From Anastatus disparis (lineage: Eukaryota; Arthropoda; Insecta; Hymenoptera; Eupelmidae), in assembly GCA_017163975.1 (NCBI GenBank), contig JAFFSR010000365.1, forward strand, positions 868,001-932,000: DNA of 64,000 nt. Reading direction: 5' to 3'. Position numbers and translations under genes: made by a program. Positions 34,145 to 43,859 of this stretch are shown piece by piece (positions within the stretch are counted from its first letter, which is position 1; each line of letters starts with the position of its first letter). The notes under the pieces were generated by a model. That model worked only from the letters and a program-made list of their open reading frames with translations, had not been told where the DNA came from and did no database searches.

Positions 34145-34502
34145 ATTTAGTTGTTCAGGAGAAAATGATGTTTGCAAAATGCTTAGTCTTTCTTGAGAGA
34201 GCTCCAAGCTCATTTGTTTGCATAAACTATAAAAGCGTATGTTGTCTTTACTGCAAAATTTCGACCAACATCTATAGGAGAATCAGAATATATTACTTGT
34301 ACGTGCAAATGCTGTTAATATTATGTTGTATGCTAGCAACCAAATGCAACATAGTCGCATAGATCAAGAACTAAGGAATATTCTCTTTCAAAGTTATTCA
34401 ACACAGAAGCTAGATAACCGTTATATAAGAATGAGGGATGCCTCTCGTGGTGTACATTTGGGATTTGTTATTAAGCACTTACTATCTGCTACTAATTCAT
34501 AA
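34145..34502 (+). pseudogene. Unidentified decayed coding fragment
   Basis: One frame holds from about 34145 to a TAA at 34500, with three internal stops (after SLS, HKL and DQHL). The last 67 codons are uninterrupted: RANAVNIMLYASNQMQHSRI, then QELRNILFQSYSTQKLDN and RYIRMRDASRGVHLGFVIKH. Composition is clearly protein-like, Gln/Leu/Arg-rich and helical, against an AT-rich background. I cannot name the family. Its decay, strand and closeness to the APC1 fragment (40 bp downstream) suggest it belongs to the same cluster of captured gene pieces. Confidence 0.6.
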
Positions 34503-34542
34503 AACTTAAAATTTTATAAAAACAACCTTCATCTGTAAAGAA

Positions 34543-35430
34543 ATGAGTTTATCTGATCTTAAAAAGGTAATTATATATTTATATTTTCACAGTATTAATA
34601 TACTTTTTTTCAATTATTTAAAAATTTTTATTTTTGATAAAAAAATATGTTGTTTTAAAATAATCTATCAAATATCAAACATATTAGATTTTTATGTCTA
34701 TTAGATGATACAAATCAACAGTAATACTTATGTTTATTAAGATTATTAAATTTTTTTTATTTTCAGTATCTTACAAAAGAAGCAGCGGAAGATGACATAA
34801 GTAAAATATTATAACATATTGATGTACCAACAAATATGGATCCATGGCCACTATTTCACGATGGAGTTGCTACTGCATTACGTATTCATGTTGATTCAAC
34901 ATGGATTGTTTACAACAAACAACAGCAAAGTGAATTTAATATCGAATATTCAGGTTTTCTCATGGCTTTGAGACTTAATTGTCATCTTAAAAATCTCGCA
35001 CTATTTAGTATGTAGGAATATTTAGTTGAATTTCATGAAGCTACTAGCATTGGTTTATTACTAGGATTATTAGCTACGCATAGAGCATCAATGGATGTTT
35101 CCAGGTTAAAATTATTATCACTTCACGCAGAAAGTTCAATACCTCCAATCAGTGTAGAGTTGGATGTTCTACAAAATGTTGAAGTAGCCCCACTTATGGG
35201 TGTTGGATTAGTTTTTATGTTCAGGAAGAGGCTCAGATTTAGCAAATTTCCAGACACAGTTTATTATTATATAATAGAAGGTGATACTGGATCTTTTTGT
35301 GCAGCTCAGAAAGATAAATATAAATTACCCAGTTATCGAATAACAGAAGGTGAATTTATAAATATGATGTAGCTAGTGCTAGAGCAACCATGGCATTGGG
35401 CTTGATGTATCATAAAAAAATGTTTAAGTG
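34543..35430 (+). pseudogene. APC1 (anaphase-promoting complex subunit 1) gene fragment, with intron
   Basis: APC1 is the large scaffold subunit of the cyclosome ubiquitin ligase, with proteasome/cyclosome (PC) repeats. The match starts after an intron at HIDVPTNMDPWPLFHDGVAT, goes on with DSTWIVYNKQQQSEF and EYSGFLMALRLNCHLKNLAL, then ATSIGLLLGLLATHRASMDV and SVELDVLQNVEVAPLMGVGL, the most conserved part of the PC region. After GVGLVF about 70 residues are missing and it resumes at QKDKYKLPSYRITEGEF. A frameshift near 35365 leads into YDVASARATMALGLMYHKK. Two in-frame stops (34812 TAA, 35013 TAG), one deletion and one frameshift make it a pseudogene. Identification is from memory of the family pattern. 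Confidence 0.85.
34567..34766 (+). other. Retained intron inside the APC1 fragment
   Basis: After the exon end CTTAAAAAG stands GTAATTATAT, and after 200 bp of AT-rich DNA a T-rich tract ends in TTTATTTTCAG before TATCTTACAAAAGAAGC. Both splice sites fit the consensus, and the frame is open across the join (phase 0). A retained intron argues that this piece was copied from DNA, not from a spliced mRNA. Confidence 0.65.
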
Positions 35431-35444
35431 AATAATTTAAGTAA

Positions 35445-36143
35445 GAATTAGCTCAATTTTTAAAAACAGTTACAATTAAAATTGCTAGGGTTAGAGAACA
35501 TATTAAAGCAAATGACCCAATTTACAGGTATATTGAACGTTTAACTGTGTCACAATGTGTTAAATTTATTCATACATGTAAGGAAAAATTGAACCAGGCA
35601 CTGCAGTTAGTGTTTTAGCTTAACAAAGTATTTGAGAACCTGATACTCAAATGACATATGAACATTACTCGAGATGTAATTCTTATTAAGGAAATTATTT
35701 GCTAATCCAAAAATCAGTACTCCAATTGTTACAGTTCATTTAGAAGATGATACTGATCCTGAAAGTTTTTAGGACTTGAGGTTGCTAGAACAACTATTAT
35801 GACTGAAATTAAATGAGTTATGGAAAATCATGGAGTGAGTATTGATCATTGACATCCAATGCTTGTTGCTGATTTTATGACTAGCAGAGGAGAAGTCTTA
35901 GGTATAACAAGACCAGGTTTAGCAAAAATGAAAGAATCGGTGGTAAATTTAGCTTCTTTTGAAAAAACTGTTGATTATGGTCAAAAAGATGCTGTTAGTG
36001 GAGTATCAGAATACGTTATCCTGGGCATAGCATTTCCAGTTGGAACAGGGATTTTTAAATTATTTTATGAAGCAGAAAAAGACTCTCTAAAAACAAGAAC
36101 TTTATTATTTAATAATGCAAATCATAAGAAAGTGAATACGTAG
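35445..36143 (+). pseudogene. RNA polymerase III largest subunit (RPC1/POLR3A) C-terminal fragment
   Basis: RPC1 is the catalytic largest subunit of Pol III. The fragment reads KANDPIYRYIERLTVSQ and FIHTCKEK, then after a shift EPGTAVSVLA-stop-QSI and EPDTQMT (the EPGTQMT trigger-loop-region motif), then MNITRDVILIKEII and STPIVTVHLEDDTDPE. Here roughly 110 residues are missing. It continues with [78 protein letters not shown] and [16 protein letters not shown], matching the end of RPC1. The last 95 codons (35859-36143) are uninterrupted. Several stops and frameshifts lie upstream. It follows the APC1 piece by only about 15 bp, so two unrelated genes are joined. Confidence 0.88.
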
Positions 36144-36323
36144 CATTTAAATTTATATTTGAATCATATAAATAAATTTTTCAAACTCATATATTTTTTT
36201 TTATAAATACTTTATAAAAAGTATTCAAATATTTCTTAAAATTATTTCTCTTTCTGGTGTTTAAAATAAAAAAAGAGGAGCAAAATTTTTTTTTTTAAAT
36301 GTAAAGTAGTTTAATAAGTACAA

Positions 36324-36838
36324 CAAGAATTTAATACGCAAAGAGGTGATAGTAGATGGATGAGACAAAATGCCGCTCAAAAGCAACATGCTCATTCACA
36401 ACAAGTGAATGGTTATACTATATTCTTCCAAATGTTGCCTATTCTATTACTGATAGTTTTAACATTTATTTATAGCTTACATCATAGTTCCAAATATTCA
36501 CATAGAAATATTGGTATATAATATTTATAATCTATTGATTAGAAAAACTGTCGTCATAAATATTCGTACATAGAACAATTTAAAAGCTTAAAACTCCATA
36601 TTATGTAAAAGATAACTTTCATACAGAATATGATGGTAACATGAGAAGGCTTAAACACTCAGTTGGAGAAAAATACATGAATTTTTTGAGACATTCATGT
36701 TATAGGAAAAGAAATTATAGAGATTTAATGTTTTATCAAGCAACAAGTTGTGGCGATCATGAACAGATTCAACAGGCCAGAAATATAGAAAAACTTTTGT
36801 GTAAAAATCTTCAAGAGTTTAATTATACGTGTTATTAA
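36324..36838 (+). pseudogene. DNAJB12/DNAJB14-type J-protein, C-terminal fragment
   Basis: DNAJB12/14 are ER-membrane Hsp40 proteins. Part 1 (36324-36521): QEFNTQRGDSRWMRQNAAQK, then a membrane segment FFQMLPILLLIVLTFIYSL, then SSKYSHRNIGI-stop. Part 2 (about 36587-36838), in another frame: TPYYVKDNFHTEYDGNMRRL, then EKYMNFLRHSCYRKRNYRDL and QIQQARNIEKLLCKNLQEF. Both match the DUF1977-type end of the family in order. The J domain is absent. The gap between the parts holds a short indel region. About 180 bp separates it from the RPC1 piece. Confidence 0.75.
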
Positions 36839-37313
36839 GAGACTTTTGATAACAATTTGTAATTTTAGATAAATTTTCAAATTTCATTTAAATGTGCAAA
36901 ATGATTAAAAAATAGGTTTAATATAGAGATTCATTAGAATGTTTGAAAAAAAATATTTATAGGAAACTTATTCTGTTTCAAGCTGCTCTGTCGAAAACTA
37001 TTTTGTATTTTAATCTTGCCTTATCAGAATATTAAAATTTTCTTATTACGTAAATGTCATAAATAATACCACATTAAAATGAATACTTCAAAAATTTAGT
37101 TTGATGATTTGAAAATTTTTATGTTTAAGCTATATTGCAGTTAAAATAATAGATTGAAATTGCCTTATTTGTTCAGTTTTTTTGTAATATGTAAAATTAG
37201 TGCTATAGTAATGTTGCAAGAAACACTGTAAATAAGGTTCACAAATTATAATTTCAACGTAACTACTAATCAATTGAATATGATTTCGATAATACAATTT
37301 AGTCATTGGTGAA
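36839..37313. other. AT-rich DNA, no gene seen
   Basis: No coding signal, and no repeat that mirrors the left flank of the gene-fragment cluster. Confidence 0.55.
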
Positions 37314-37557
37314 ACCTTCGAGCATATACTACTGGAGGAAGCCTCCCAGCTATTAATTGCGTTACAAGGCGAAGAGAGAAAAAGCCTCTATTTTGGTACG
37401 TGCTATCTCTCTCTCACTTTCTTAGTGGGGAACAGAAGCAGCCAATCAAATCAGGCTAGAGAGAGACAGCACGTACCAAAATAGAGGCTTTCTCTCTCTT
37501 CGCCTTGTAACGCTTGCTGCAATTCGAAGGCTTCCTCCAGTAGTATATGCTCGAAGG
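37314..37557. mobile_element. Short fold-back MITE, about 245 bp
   Basis: The ends CCTTCGAGCATATACTACTG and CAGTAGTATATGCTCGAAGG are exact complements. The arms run about 105 bp each through GTTACAAGGCGAAGAGAGA and CCTCTATTTTGGTACGTGCT to a centre around 37420-37450. No coding sequence. Target duplication not clear. Confidence 0.9.
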
Positions 37558-38260
37558 GTAAAACAATTTTTTTTGTACATACCCTGGTAGAAAATAGACC
37601 ATTCAAAAATGGCCATCAGTCATTTATTAGTCATTTTTTATGACTAATTTTTTAATAACAAAATGACTAGAATATGGTGAAGTTGCTAATATATATAGAT
37701 ATATACTTCATGCAAATAAATTTATAGATATATTTCTTTTTTTTAACAGAAAGAATTTCTTTATAAAAATGAACTTGCTAATACGGTAAAGTTAAAACGG
37801 ATCACAAAAGGCCTAAAAATGATGTTACAACATGGTAAAAATGGCAGAGACTTTAAATAAATATTTTAGAGATTTAAGGTTAGTTCTCAGGCTGCCATGA
37901 CTCTGTTTTAACCTTACCTTGCACGTACGCTAAAAGAGAGTGAGAGAGAAAGAGAAAACGAGGAAGAGAGAGAAAAAGCGTTAGAGGCCAAAACTTGAGA
38001 GAACTGCAAAACAGACTCAAATTAATAAAGTAGTTCATTTTTTGAAAATTATGGAGTCTTCAAATGCTGGATCAGTGGATGAAAATGTTCAAATGTTCTA
38101 TTAATAGAGTATTTATTGTTTTTACTTAATACACAAAATACAAGAATAAGGTTTAATTTAGCAATGATATAAAAAACACTCTCAAGTTTAATGATCAGTT
38201 ATTTTAAGATACAGTGAATATTTATCGGTCCTTAAGGCACCACGGTTGATAAAAGAGTGA
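37558..38260. other. No gene seen; GA-rich tract
   Basis: AT-rich DNA with a GA-rich tract at 37930-37985 (GAGAGTGAGAGAGAAAGAGA). No supported frame. Confidence 0.6.
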
Positions 38261-38361
38261 TGTAGGGGGGATCAGACGCGAGGTGGACAGAGCACGTGAA
38301 TATAATAAAAGGTGGCGCTCTAGTATCTCCTTTACTTTTTGTTGCAGTGCCTTGCCTCAAC
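38261..38361 (-). mobile_element. Candidate 101-bp LTR of the copia element (3' copy)
   Basis: On the minus strand the segment runs from GTTGAGGCAAGGCACTGC (directly after a GGAGGGAGGGAGG purine tract at 38362-38374) to CCCCCCTACA at 38261. A 102-bp close relative stands at 51086-51187 with ends TGTTAAGGCAAGGC...CCTCTACA, that is TG...CA. It contains TTTTATTATATTCAC, a possible TATA element, and CTCTGTCCACCTCGCG. Position downstream of the copia RNase H and against a polypurine tract fits an LTR. A different short repeat cannot be excluded. Confidence 0.45.
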
Positions 38362-38374
38362 CCTCCCTCCCTCC
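38362..38374 (-). other. Polypurine tract of the copia element
   Basis: Minus-strand GGAGGGAGGGAGG, about 180 bp after the RNase H stop and touching the candidate LTR; the expected plus-strand primer site. Confidence 0.45.
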
Positions 38375-38551
38375 AACAAACTCTTTTCTACTCCGTTTTC
38401 TCTTTACATCTATCTGAAAAATAAAACAGAAATTGACGTATTTATTACCTGTGACATCTAAGAACAATGTTATTTAACTTCTAACTTCTAAATGTACAGT
38501 TTTTGTCAATGTGTATATTAAATTATATCAAGACTGTGTGTTTAAATTTGA

Positions 38552-39073
38552 TTAGATTAGATTTAATATTTTGTCTCTTAAGTATATATGTTTGTCTCTT
38601 GCGACGGGTTTTGTCATAATATCTGCTTTATTTTCATTTGTAGAGATCCATCCCACTATGACTTTACCATCTAAAACGCATGATTTTATATAGTCACCGT
38701 GTGTTGTTGCCATATGACTTTTACTGCCTGTCTGTTCTCTGACTTCTAATCTCTGTTTTATGGTAGATACATCTTCATCGAAATTTTTCAATCTGTGACA
38801 ACCATCCATCTGTGTACAATCACCAGCTGATTTGTTATCGCACCAAATGGTTACTGGATACAGAGTTTTACCAGTGATGTCACGTGAGGCTTTGTCAATT
38901 GACACAAGTTCTTGACAAGCATCGCTCATGGCTCGATACTCTGCCTGGCATGTCGAGAGAGTTATATATTTTTGTTTGCGGCTTCTCCAAGCAATGGTGT
39001 CACCAAATAACTTGATTACAAACCTTCTGGTTGAAGATGAGTCTTGCCAGTCTCCAAAGCCGGCGTCGGTCAT
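38552..39073 (-). pseudogene. Copia RNase H domain and pol C-terminus
   Basis: Minus strand, 173 open codons. TDAGFGDWQ (first Asp), AWRSRKQKYITLSTCQAEYR (catalytic Glu), TIWCDNKSAG (Asp) and the end NENKADIMTKPVARDKH are the standard RNase H and terminal motifs of Ty1/copia Pol, which removes the RNA strand during cDNA synthesis. The plus-strand frame at 38928-39203 is a shadow. The domain is the best preserved of the element. Confidence 0.92.
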
Positions 39074-39184
39074 AGCTTCTAATTTTTCTCCCTTTCCGAT
39101 GTATGTTAGTCCTAAGTTGACAGTACCTCTGAGATATCTATATATCCTTTTAATTTCTTTTCAGACGTCTTTTGTGGGATGCGT

Positions 39185-39691
39185 TTATTTCCTTGATAAA
39201 TAGTTGACTGCATAGGAGATATCTGGTTTTGTAGTCCCAGCTAGATACAATAGACTTCCTATGGCTTCTCTAAATGGTACATTCTTCTTTAATTCGTCCA
39301 TGCATATATCTTCTTGTTTTCTGACTTCTCGACTTTTGACTTGTCTGGTGATCATGGAAGTAGAATGAGTGTTGCATTCTTTCATGTTGAATCTATCTAG
39401 TATTTTCTCGGTGTATTTAGTTTGCTTGAGTTTTATGCATCTATTAGGCCTATCTCGGAATATGTTTATTTCTAGGAAACATCTTGGTTCTCCCAAATTT
39501 TTTATCTTGAACACTGAGCTGAGTTTTGTCTCTACTTCTTGCTTAATTCTGCAATTTCCTGCTAGAATGACATCGTCAAAGTATAGTATTATGAATACTA
39601 CTTTTCCTCATTTTTTCCGTGTGAAAAGATAAGGTTCATTTATATCTTTTTCTAGTCCTAGCTTTAGAGTTTCTTCAGAGGACCTCTTATT
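39185..39691 (-). pseudogene. Copia reverse transcriptase, C-terminal half
   Basis: Minus strand. From 39691: a stop (TGA) in a basic stretch, then IILYFDDVILAGN (the YVDD catalytic box as YFDD), then KIKNLGEPRCFLEINIFRD, KQTKYTEKILDRFNMKEC and REAIGSLLYLAGTTKPDISY, which is the conserved AIGSLMYL...RPDI end of copia RT. The Met-initiated frame starts at 39514, but the domain extends upstream past the catalytic box. One in-frame stop is visible. Confidence 0.9.
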
Positions 39692-40177
39692 TCATCTTTT
39701 AGGACTTATTTTTAGTGCATATAGTGACTTCTGGACTTTACAGACTTTATTATCGTGTACATTTTCTTCGTATTCTAGTCCGTCTGGCATTTTCATATAT
39801 ATATCTTCTTCTAAGGTTCCATGCAAGAAGGCTGTTTTTACATCTAATTGTATGGCGTCTAAGTCAAATTCATTAATGATGCTAAAAGCTGACCTAATCA
39901 GAGACATTCTTGTTTTCTTTCTGAAAACCCATCTAGAGTCTATGAAATTCATTTTCTTGTCTTTTGTTTTGCAGCTTGCCACATCCACTATTGTCCAGAC
40001 TTTGTTTTCCAGCAATGATTTCAGTTCCTCTTTCACGGCTACTTTCCATTGTTCTCTTTCTGTGGATGCCATAGTTCCTTGGTATGACACTGGGTCATCG
40101 TTGATTTCAACTAGTAATGCATGATGTTTTTCATCTTCCAGTACTGTTTCAGCACACTGCTCCTCTGCAGCTCTCAC
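39692..40177 (-). pseudogene. Copia reverse transcriptase, N-terminal half
   Basis: Minus strand. REQWKVAVKEELKSLLENKV and NFIDSRWVFRKK are the WxxAm.eEi.sl...kWVfkiK entry of copia RT. About 60 residues are then missing before EFDLDAIQLDVKTAFLHGTL and EEDIYMKMPDGLEYE, with the catalytic Asp in QLDVKTAFLHG. It ends at CKVQKSLYALKISPKR. The deletion and a stop after ISPKR disable it. Confidence 0.9.
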
Positions 40178-40597
40178 GTTCAGTCTCCATTTGGATTTAG
40201 CTGTTCTTTCTGGCTGTTTAACTTTCTTTTTGGGTGGTTCTTCAAAGGTCTGTGACTTTCTTTTCTTGGGTCTTCCTCTTTTTGGTCTTTCATTTACTTC
40301 TTTTACGTCTGATGTCTCCGAGAGTGTGATTTGATCTCCTTTATCTACATCTAGTTCTTTCTTGTCATCTACAATTTCGTTATTTTCAACATTTTCGAAT
40401 TCTAGTGTTTCCCGAGTTTGTTTGTATACGTCTTTATATACTAACTTCTCATTACATCTTACGTCCCTGGAGTTGATAAACTTCCTGGTTTTGGGGTGTC
40501 ATAATATATAGCCTGTGGTTGTGTAACCCACTAGAACTGCTTTTATTGCTCTTGCTTCAAATTTTGATTTGGCATCTGTTATTCTTGCATATGCTAT
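40178..40597 (-). pseudogene. Copia linker between integrase and RT
   Basis: Minus strand. A copia-typical AIKAVLVGYTTTGYI, a stop, then HPKTRKFINSRDVRCNEKLV is followed by a long charged linker with EVNERPKRGRPKKRKSQTF. One stop (at about 40500). This marks the integrase C-terminus and the connection to RT. Confidence 0.75.
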
Positions 40598-41085
40598 TCA
40601 ACCAAATCTTCTGATTTTTTCTTGATGATGTTTCTTTCCTGGGAGCATTACTTCTATTAGTGTTTTATATTTAAGTACGCTGTGTGGCGTCCTGTTGTAT
40701 ATGTGCACAGCTGCTTCTAATGCCAGAATCCACATACTTGCTGATAGACCTGAGTCAATCATCATAGTCCCTATTTTTCCTTGTATCGTCTTGTTGAATC
40801 TTTCCGCGGTTCCATTATGTTGCGGTGTATGTGGTGGTCCAAAGTTATTCTCAATTTTTTCTTTTGTAATTATCTCTGTAAATTTACCTCCAGTAAACTC
40901 TGTCCCATTATCTGCTCTTATATAGCATACCTTTACATCTTCTCTTAACATGTTCCTAGACTTCTTGAGGAATTTTTCCAAGCAATCTCCTGTTTCATTT
41001 TTATGTTTCATGGAGTATGCTTTGGCAAACCTAGAGTAGTCATCTATAAAAACTTCTATAAATCTGTTGCCTCATGGATACGATG
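40598..41085 (-). pseudogene. Copia integrase core
   Basis: Minus strand. EVFIDDYSRFAKAYSMKHKN (first Asp), CYIRADNGTEFTGGKF (second Asp), PHTPQHNGTAERFNKTIQGK (Glu) and NRTPHSVLKYKT are all present and in order, so the DDE triad is complete. It is open for more than 150 codons to 40598, where the frame ends near KIRRFG. Integrase joins the cDNA to host DNA. The plus-strand frame at 40695-40925 is a shadow. Confidence 0.92.
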
Positions 41086-41600
41086 CTGGTTAGATTGGTC
41101 CCATTTCGTCTGGTTACCTTATCTCTGATTTCCTTGAATGGGAGATTTTCTATTTTTTCCCATTTTGCAAGATTCTAGTATATTTCCTCTTAATTTGATT
41201 TTCTTTAGAAAGTCTAAGTTTTGTTGTAGGTATTTTAGGTATCTTAAAGACATGTGTCCTAACCTTAAATGCCACAACATTCCCACGTCTAACTGGTCTT
41301 TTGTGACTTTTGGATTTTTTTCACTTGTTAGTAGACCATCAAGCATTAGTACATCTTTAACATTGTTTATGTCTATAATTTTGTCTTTTAGTGAGATTTC
41401 CTCGTCATTTTTGCTTTCTGGGACTTCATGTTTTTCATTCTCCCTCCCAATCTCAGACGGTGTGGCTGTACTTCCTTGAGGTTCTATATTCTCCGATTGA
41501 GATTCTTGTATGAAGTCTTCTAGTGAAACCAGTCTTGCTTCATATTGATATTCTTCATAGTCTTCTGTTGTTGAGTTGTGGTTACTTCTTATAACTTCTA
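41086..41600 (-). pseudogene. Copia pre-integrase (zinc-binding) domain and upstream linker
   Basis: Minus strand. The frame from about 41600 carries EDYEEYQYEARLVSLEDF and an acidic linker. GMLWHLRLGHMSLRYLKYLQ with the HxxxGH motif follows, then SCKMGKNRKSPI (single remaining Cys of the CxxC pair), the gag_pre-integs domain. Upstream it ends abruptly at about 41600, where unrelated sequence and the TIR element at 41668 begin. Confidence 0.85.
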
Positions 41601-41667
41601 ATGTAACGAACCATCAACGCTACCTATTACGCTACGGTACGCTTGTTACGAACACTGATCATTTCTT

Positions 41668-43431
41668 ATTTATATGGGTGATTCTATTCGAACGGGTCAA
41701 ATTCAAATTTTGAAATAATAGAAAATAAAGGTGTTAATTTTAAAAATTTTACTCAGGTTTTTTTATGGTTATATCTAATAGAGCAATATCTCAAAGTAGC
41801 CAAGCTGTCTATAGGTTATTCCCAGAAAAACTGATAGATAAAAAATATGCTGATACAGAGGAATTACTTTTATTCCAGGAGAATTACTTTTTTATTACCA
41901 TCACTTGATATACTTGATATATATTCTCTAATAATATTTATGTTGAACAAAGATTCTAAAGTATCTGAAATACTTTAGGATTAGCTATTACCATACATGG
42001 ATGAATTTTTAAAAATAAAAAACGACGAGTTACAGCAAAAATATGTATTTTTAAACATTATTATTAGAAAGTTAAAGAACAAATATATCCATACTTGAGA
42101 AAGTTTGCTTTTTTAAAATATATAATATTATTTTTGTGTTTGGGAGTGGAGTTAAGTGTACTTGATGATAAAGGATTAGTAGGAAGTTCGCCACGTCCAC
42201 GTGTAGAAACCATTTTATTACCAATACAATCTAAAATATTATATTATCAATTTATAGATTTTCCAATTCAGATTTTTCAAAGACTTTCATTTAAATTCAA
42301 ATAATTATATACTTACTTTGATATCAACGAAAAAACCCTTCATCAAGGCTAATGACAAACTTATATTTTTATTTTCTGAATACTGCGATGTAACCTTTGA
42401 TTTCGCTTTATTTATTTGTAGTATATAAGTAGTATATAGTGTAGTATGTAAATATGACTACAGTGATTGTTTACAAAAGGATTTGAGAATGTGCTTACTC
42501 GGAAATTCTCCACAAATATATATATATTCGATTTTGAATATATAAAAATTATAAGCAGTATAATATGTATTAAATTTCAAGTGTACAAATTTAACACTTT
42601 ATGGTATTAAATTCATGAATAAAATTGTTGAAAACTATTAGAATTTTGTGAGTACATCTCAAAAAAGGCAGGGGAATTATATGCCAGGGGAGATTACCTG
42701 ATAATTTGAATGAAATTTTTACCGAGTAAACGGTCTCCAACATTCACTGCTATACAAACTTTTTTAGTTGTACATTACTACTTTCTGAAACGTCTATTAC
42801 GTATTTGAATATGCGCTTATATCATCTGTGACAGTTAAATGTTTAGAGCCAGGGGAATCATCGTAGAAAAGGTAACTTAGCTTTCATAAGTGAAATAATG
42901 TTTGCACGTAAACAAAAATGTATTCTATGATCAACAAACCAATTTTTTAGCAAAATAAACATATAATAACAATATTTCCATGTGATAGGAATAGCTTATA
43001 TTTTCATAAGATTTAAATATAACATTTTTCATTATTATTGCTTTTTATCTATGAAAAAATATACATTTTTTTTTATAATAACAGAGGGTCAAAGAAAATA
43101 TTTTTTTTTCAACCATTCTGCCGAAATGTATGTACGGATGGAAAAAAATATTTTTTGATCTTTCAGCAGTATTAATTCATCTATCCTGTATCTCTACAAC
43201 GTTACAAAAAAATTTTATATATGATTACAGACAGGGGAGATTACTTTTTATACTTTCTAAGGGTCCCTACAAAAGCTACATTGAAATTAGCGATTAAAAA
43301 GTCAACAGATCATAAAGTTACAAGCTGAAAGTATATGAAAAATTTGTGGTTAATAATATTTGAACCTTGTATTGATAGTTTATTAAACGATTACATGTGA
43401 TTACCCGTTAGAATAGAATCACCCATATAGT
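41668..43431. mobile_element. TA-flanked TIR element, non-autonomous, about 1.76 kb
   Basis: The left end TGGGTGATTCTATTCGAACG is complemented by CGTTAGAATAGAATCACCCA on the right (one or two mismatches), with TA outside both. No transposase. The word CAGGGGAATTAT/CAGGGGAGATTAC recurs (42670-42700, 42850, 43232). The frame at 42095-42304 (MRKFAF...) begins with a hydrophobic stretch but has no other support. The element lies between the copia pol and gag parts. Confidence 0.8.
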
Positions 43432-43859
43432 TTATGAAACATAAACTTTGTCTTTTATATTTTTTTCAGCATTTGTAAAATTAAATGAAACAGTTAATTA
43501 ATAGTAAGTTATTAATAATTATTAAAAATAATTAGAGGTCAGTATAATAATTTTTTTGTATTAAAAAATTAATTCTTTTATACAACTGAAAATATTTTGT
43601 GAAAATAATATCTAATTAATTTACTTAATTATTAATACTTCAATTATCCTACGGAATAAATCTAATTTTTTTACTGCAAAAAACAGTTTTATATAATTTT
43701 TCATTGAAAAAATTATTAATAATTTATTGCGCATTTCTAAATTATTTTTCTTGTATAAAAAAAAAAGTTTTTAGTTAGAAAATTTTGTATTATAAAACTA
43801 ATTATCAATCAATCTATTATTTACATCAATGTTTATTAATTATTTAAAACCACATAAAA
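43432..43859. other. AT-rich DNA, no gene seen
   Basis: Long A/T runs between two mobile elements. No copia protease or gag sequence can be recognised here. Confidence 0.6.

Larger units (their letters stand above)
38261..41600 (-). mobile_element. Ty1/copia retrotransposon, pol portion with 3' LTR candidate
   Basis: Domain order on the minus strand is pre-integrase, integrase, RT, RNase H, polypurine tract, LTR, which is diagnostic of copia (integrase before RT). Few stops compared with the Gypsy element suggest a younger insertion. The gag-like sequence at 46619-47150 on the same strand is probably the 5' part of the same copy, pushed away by later insertions. Confidence 0.85.

Noticed and set aside
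42095..42304. 69-codon frame with a signal-peptide-like start in the TIR element at 41668
   Set aside because: A hydrophobic start is easily formed in AT-rich DNA; no cleavage-site support, no family, no upstream gene structure.
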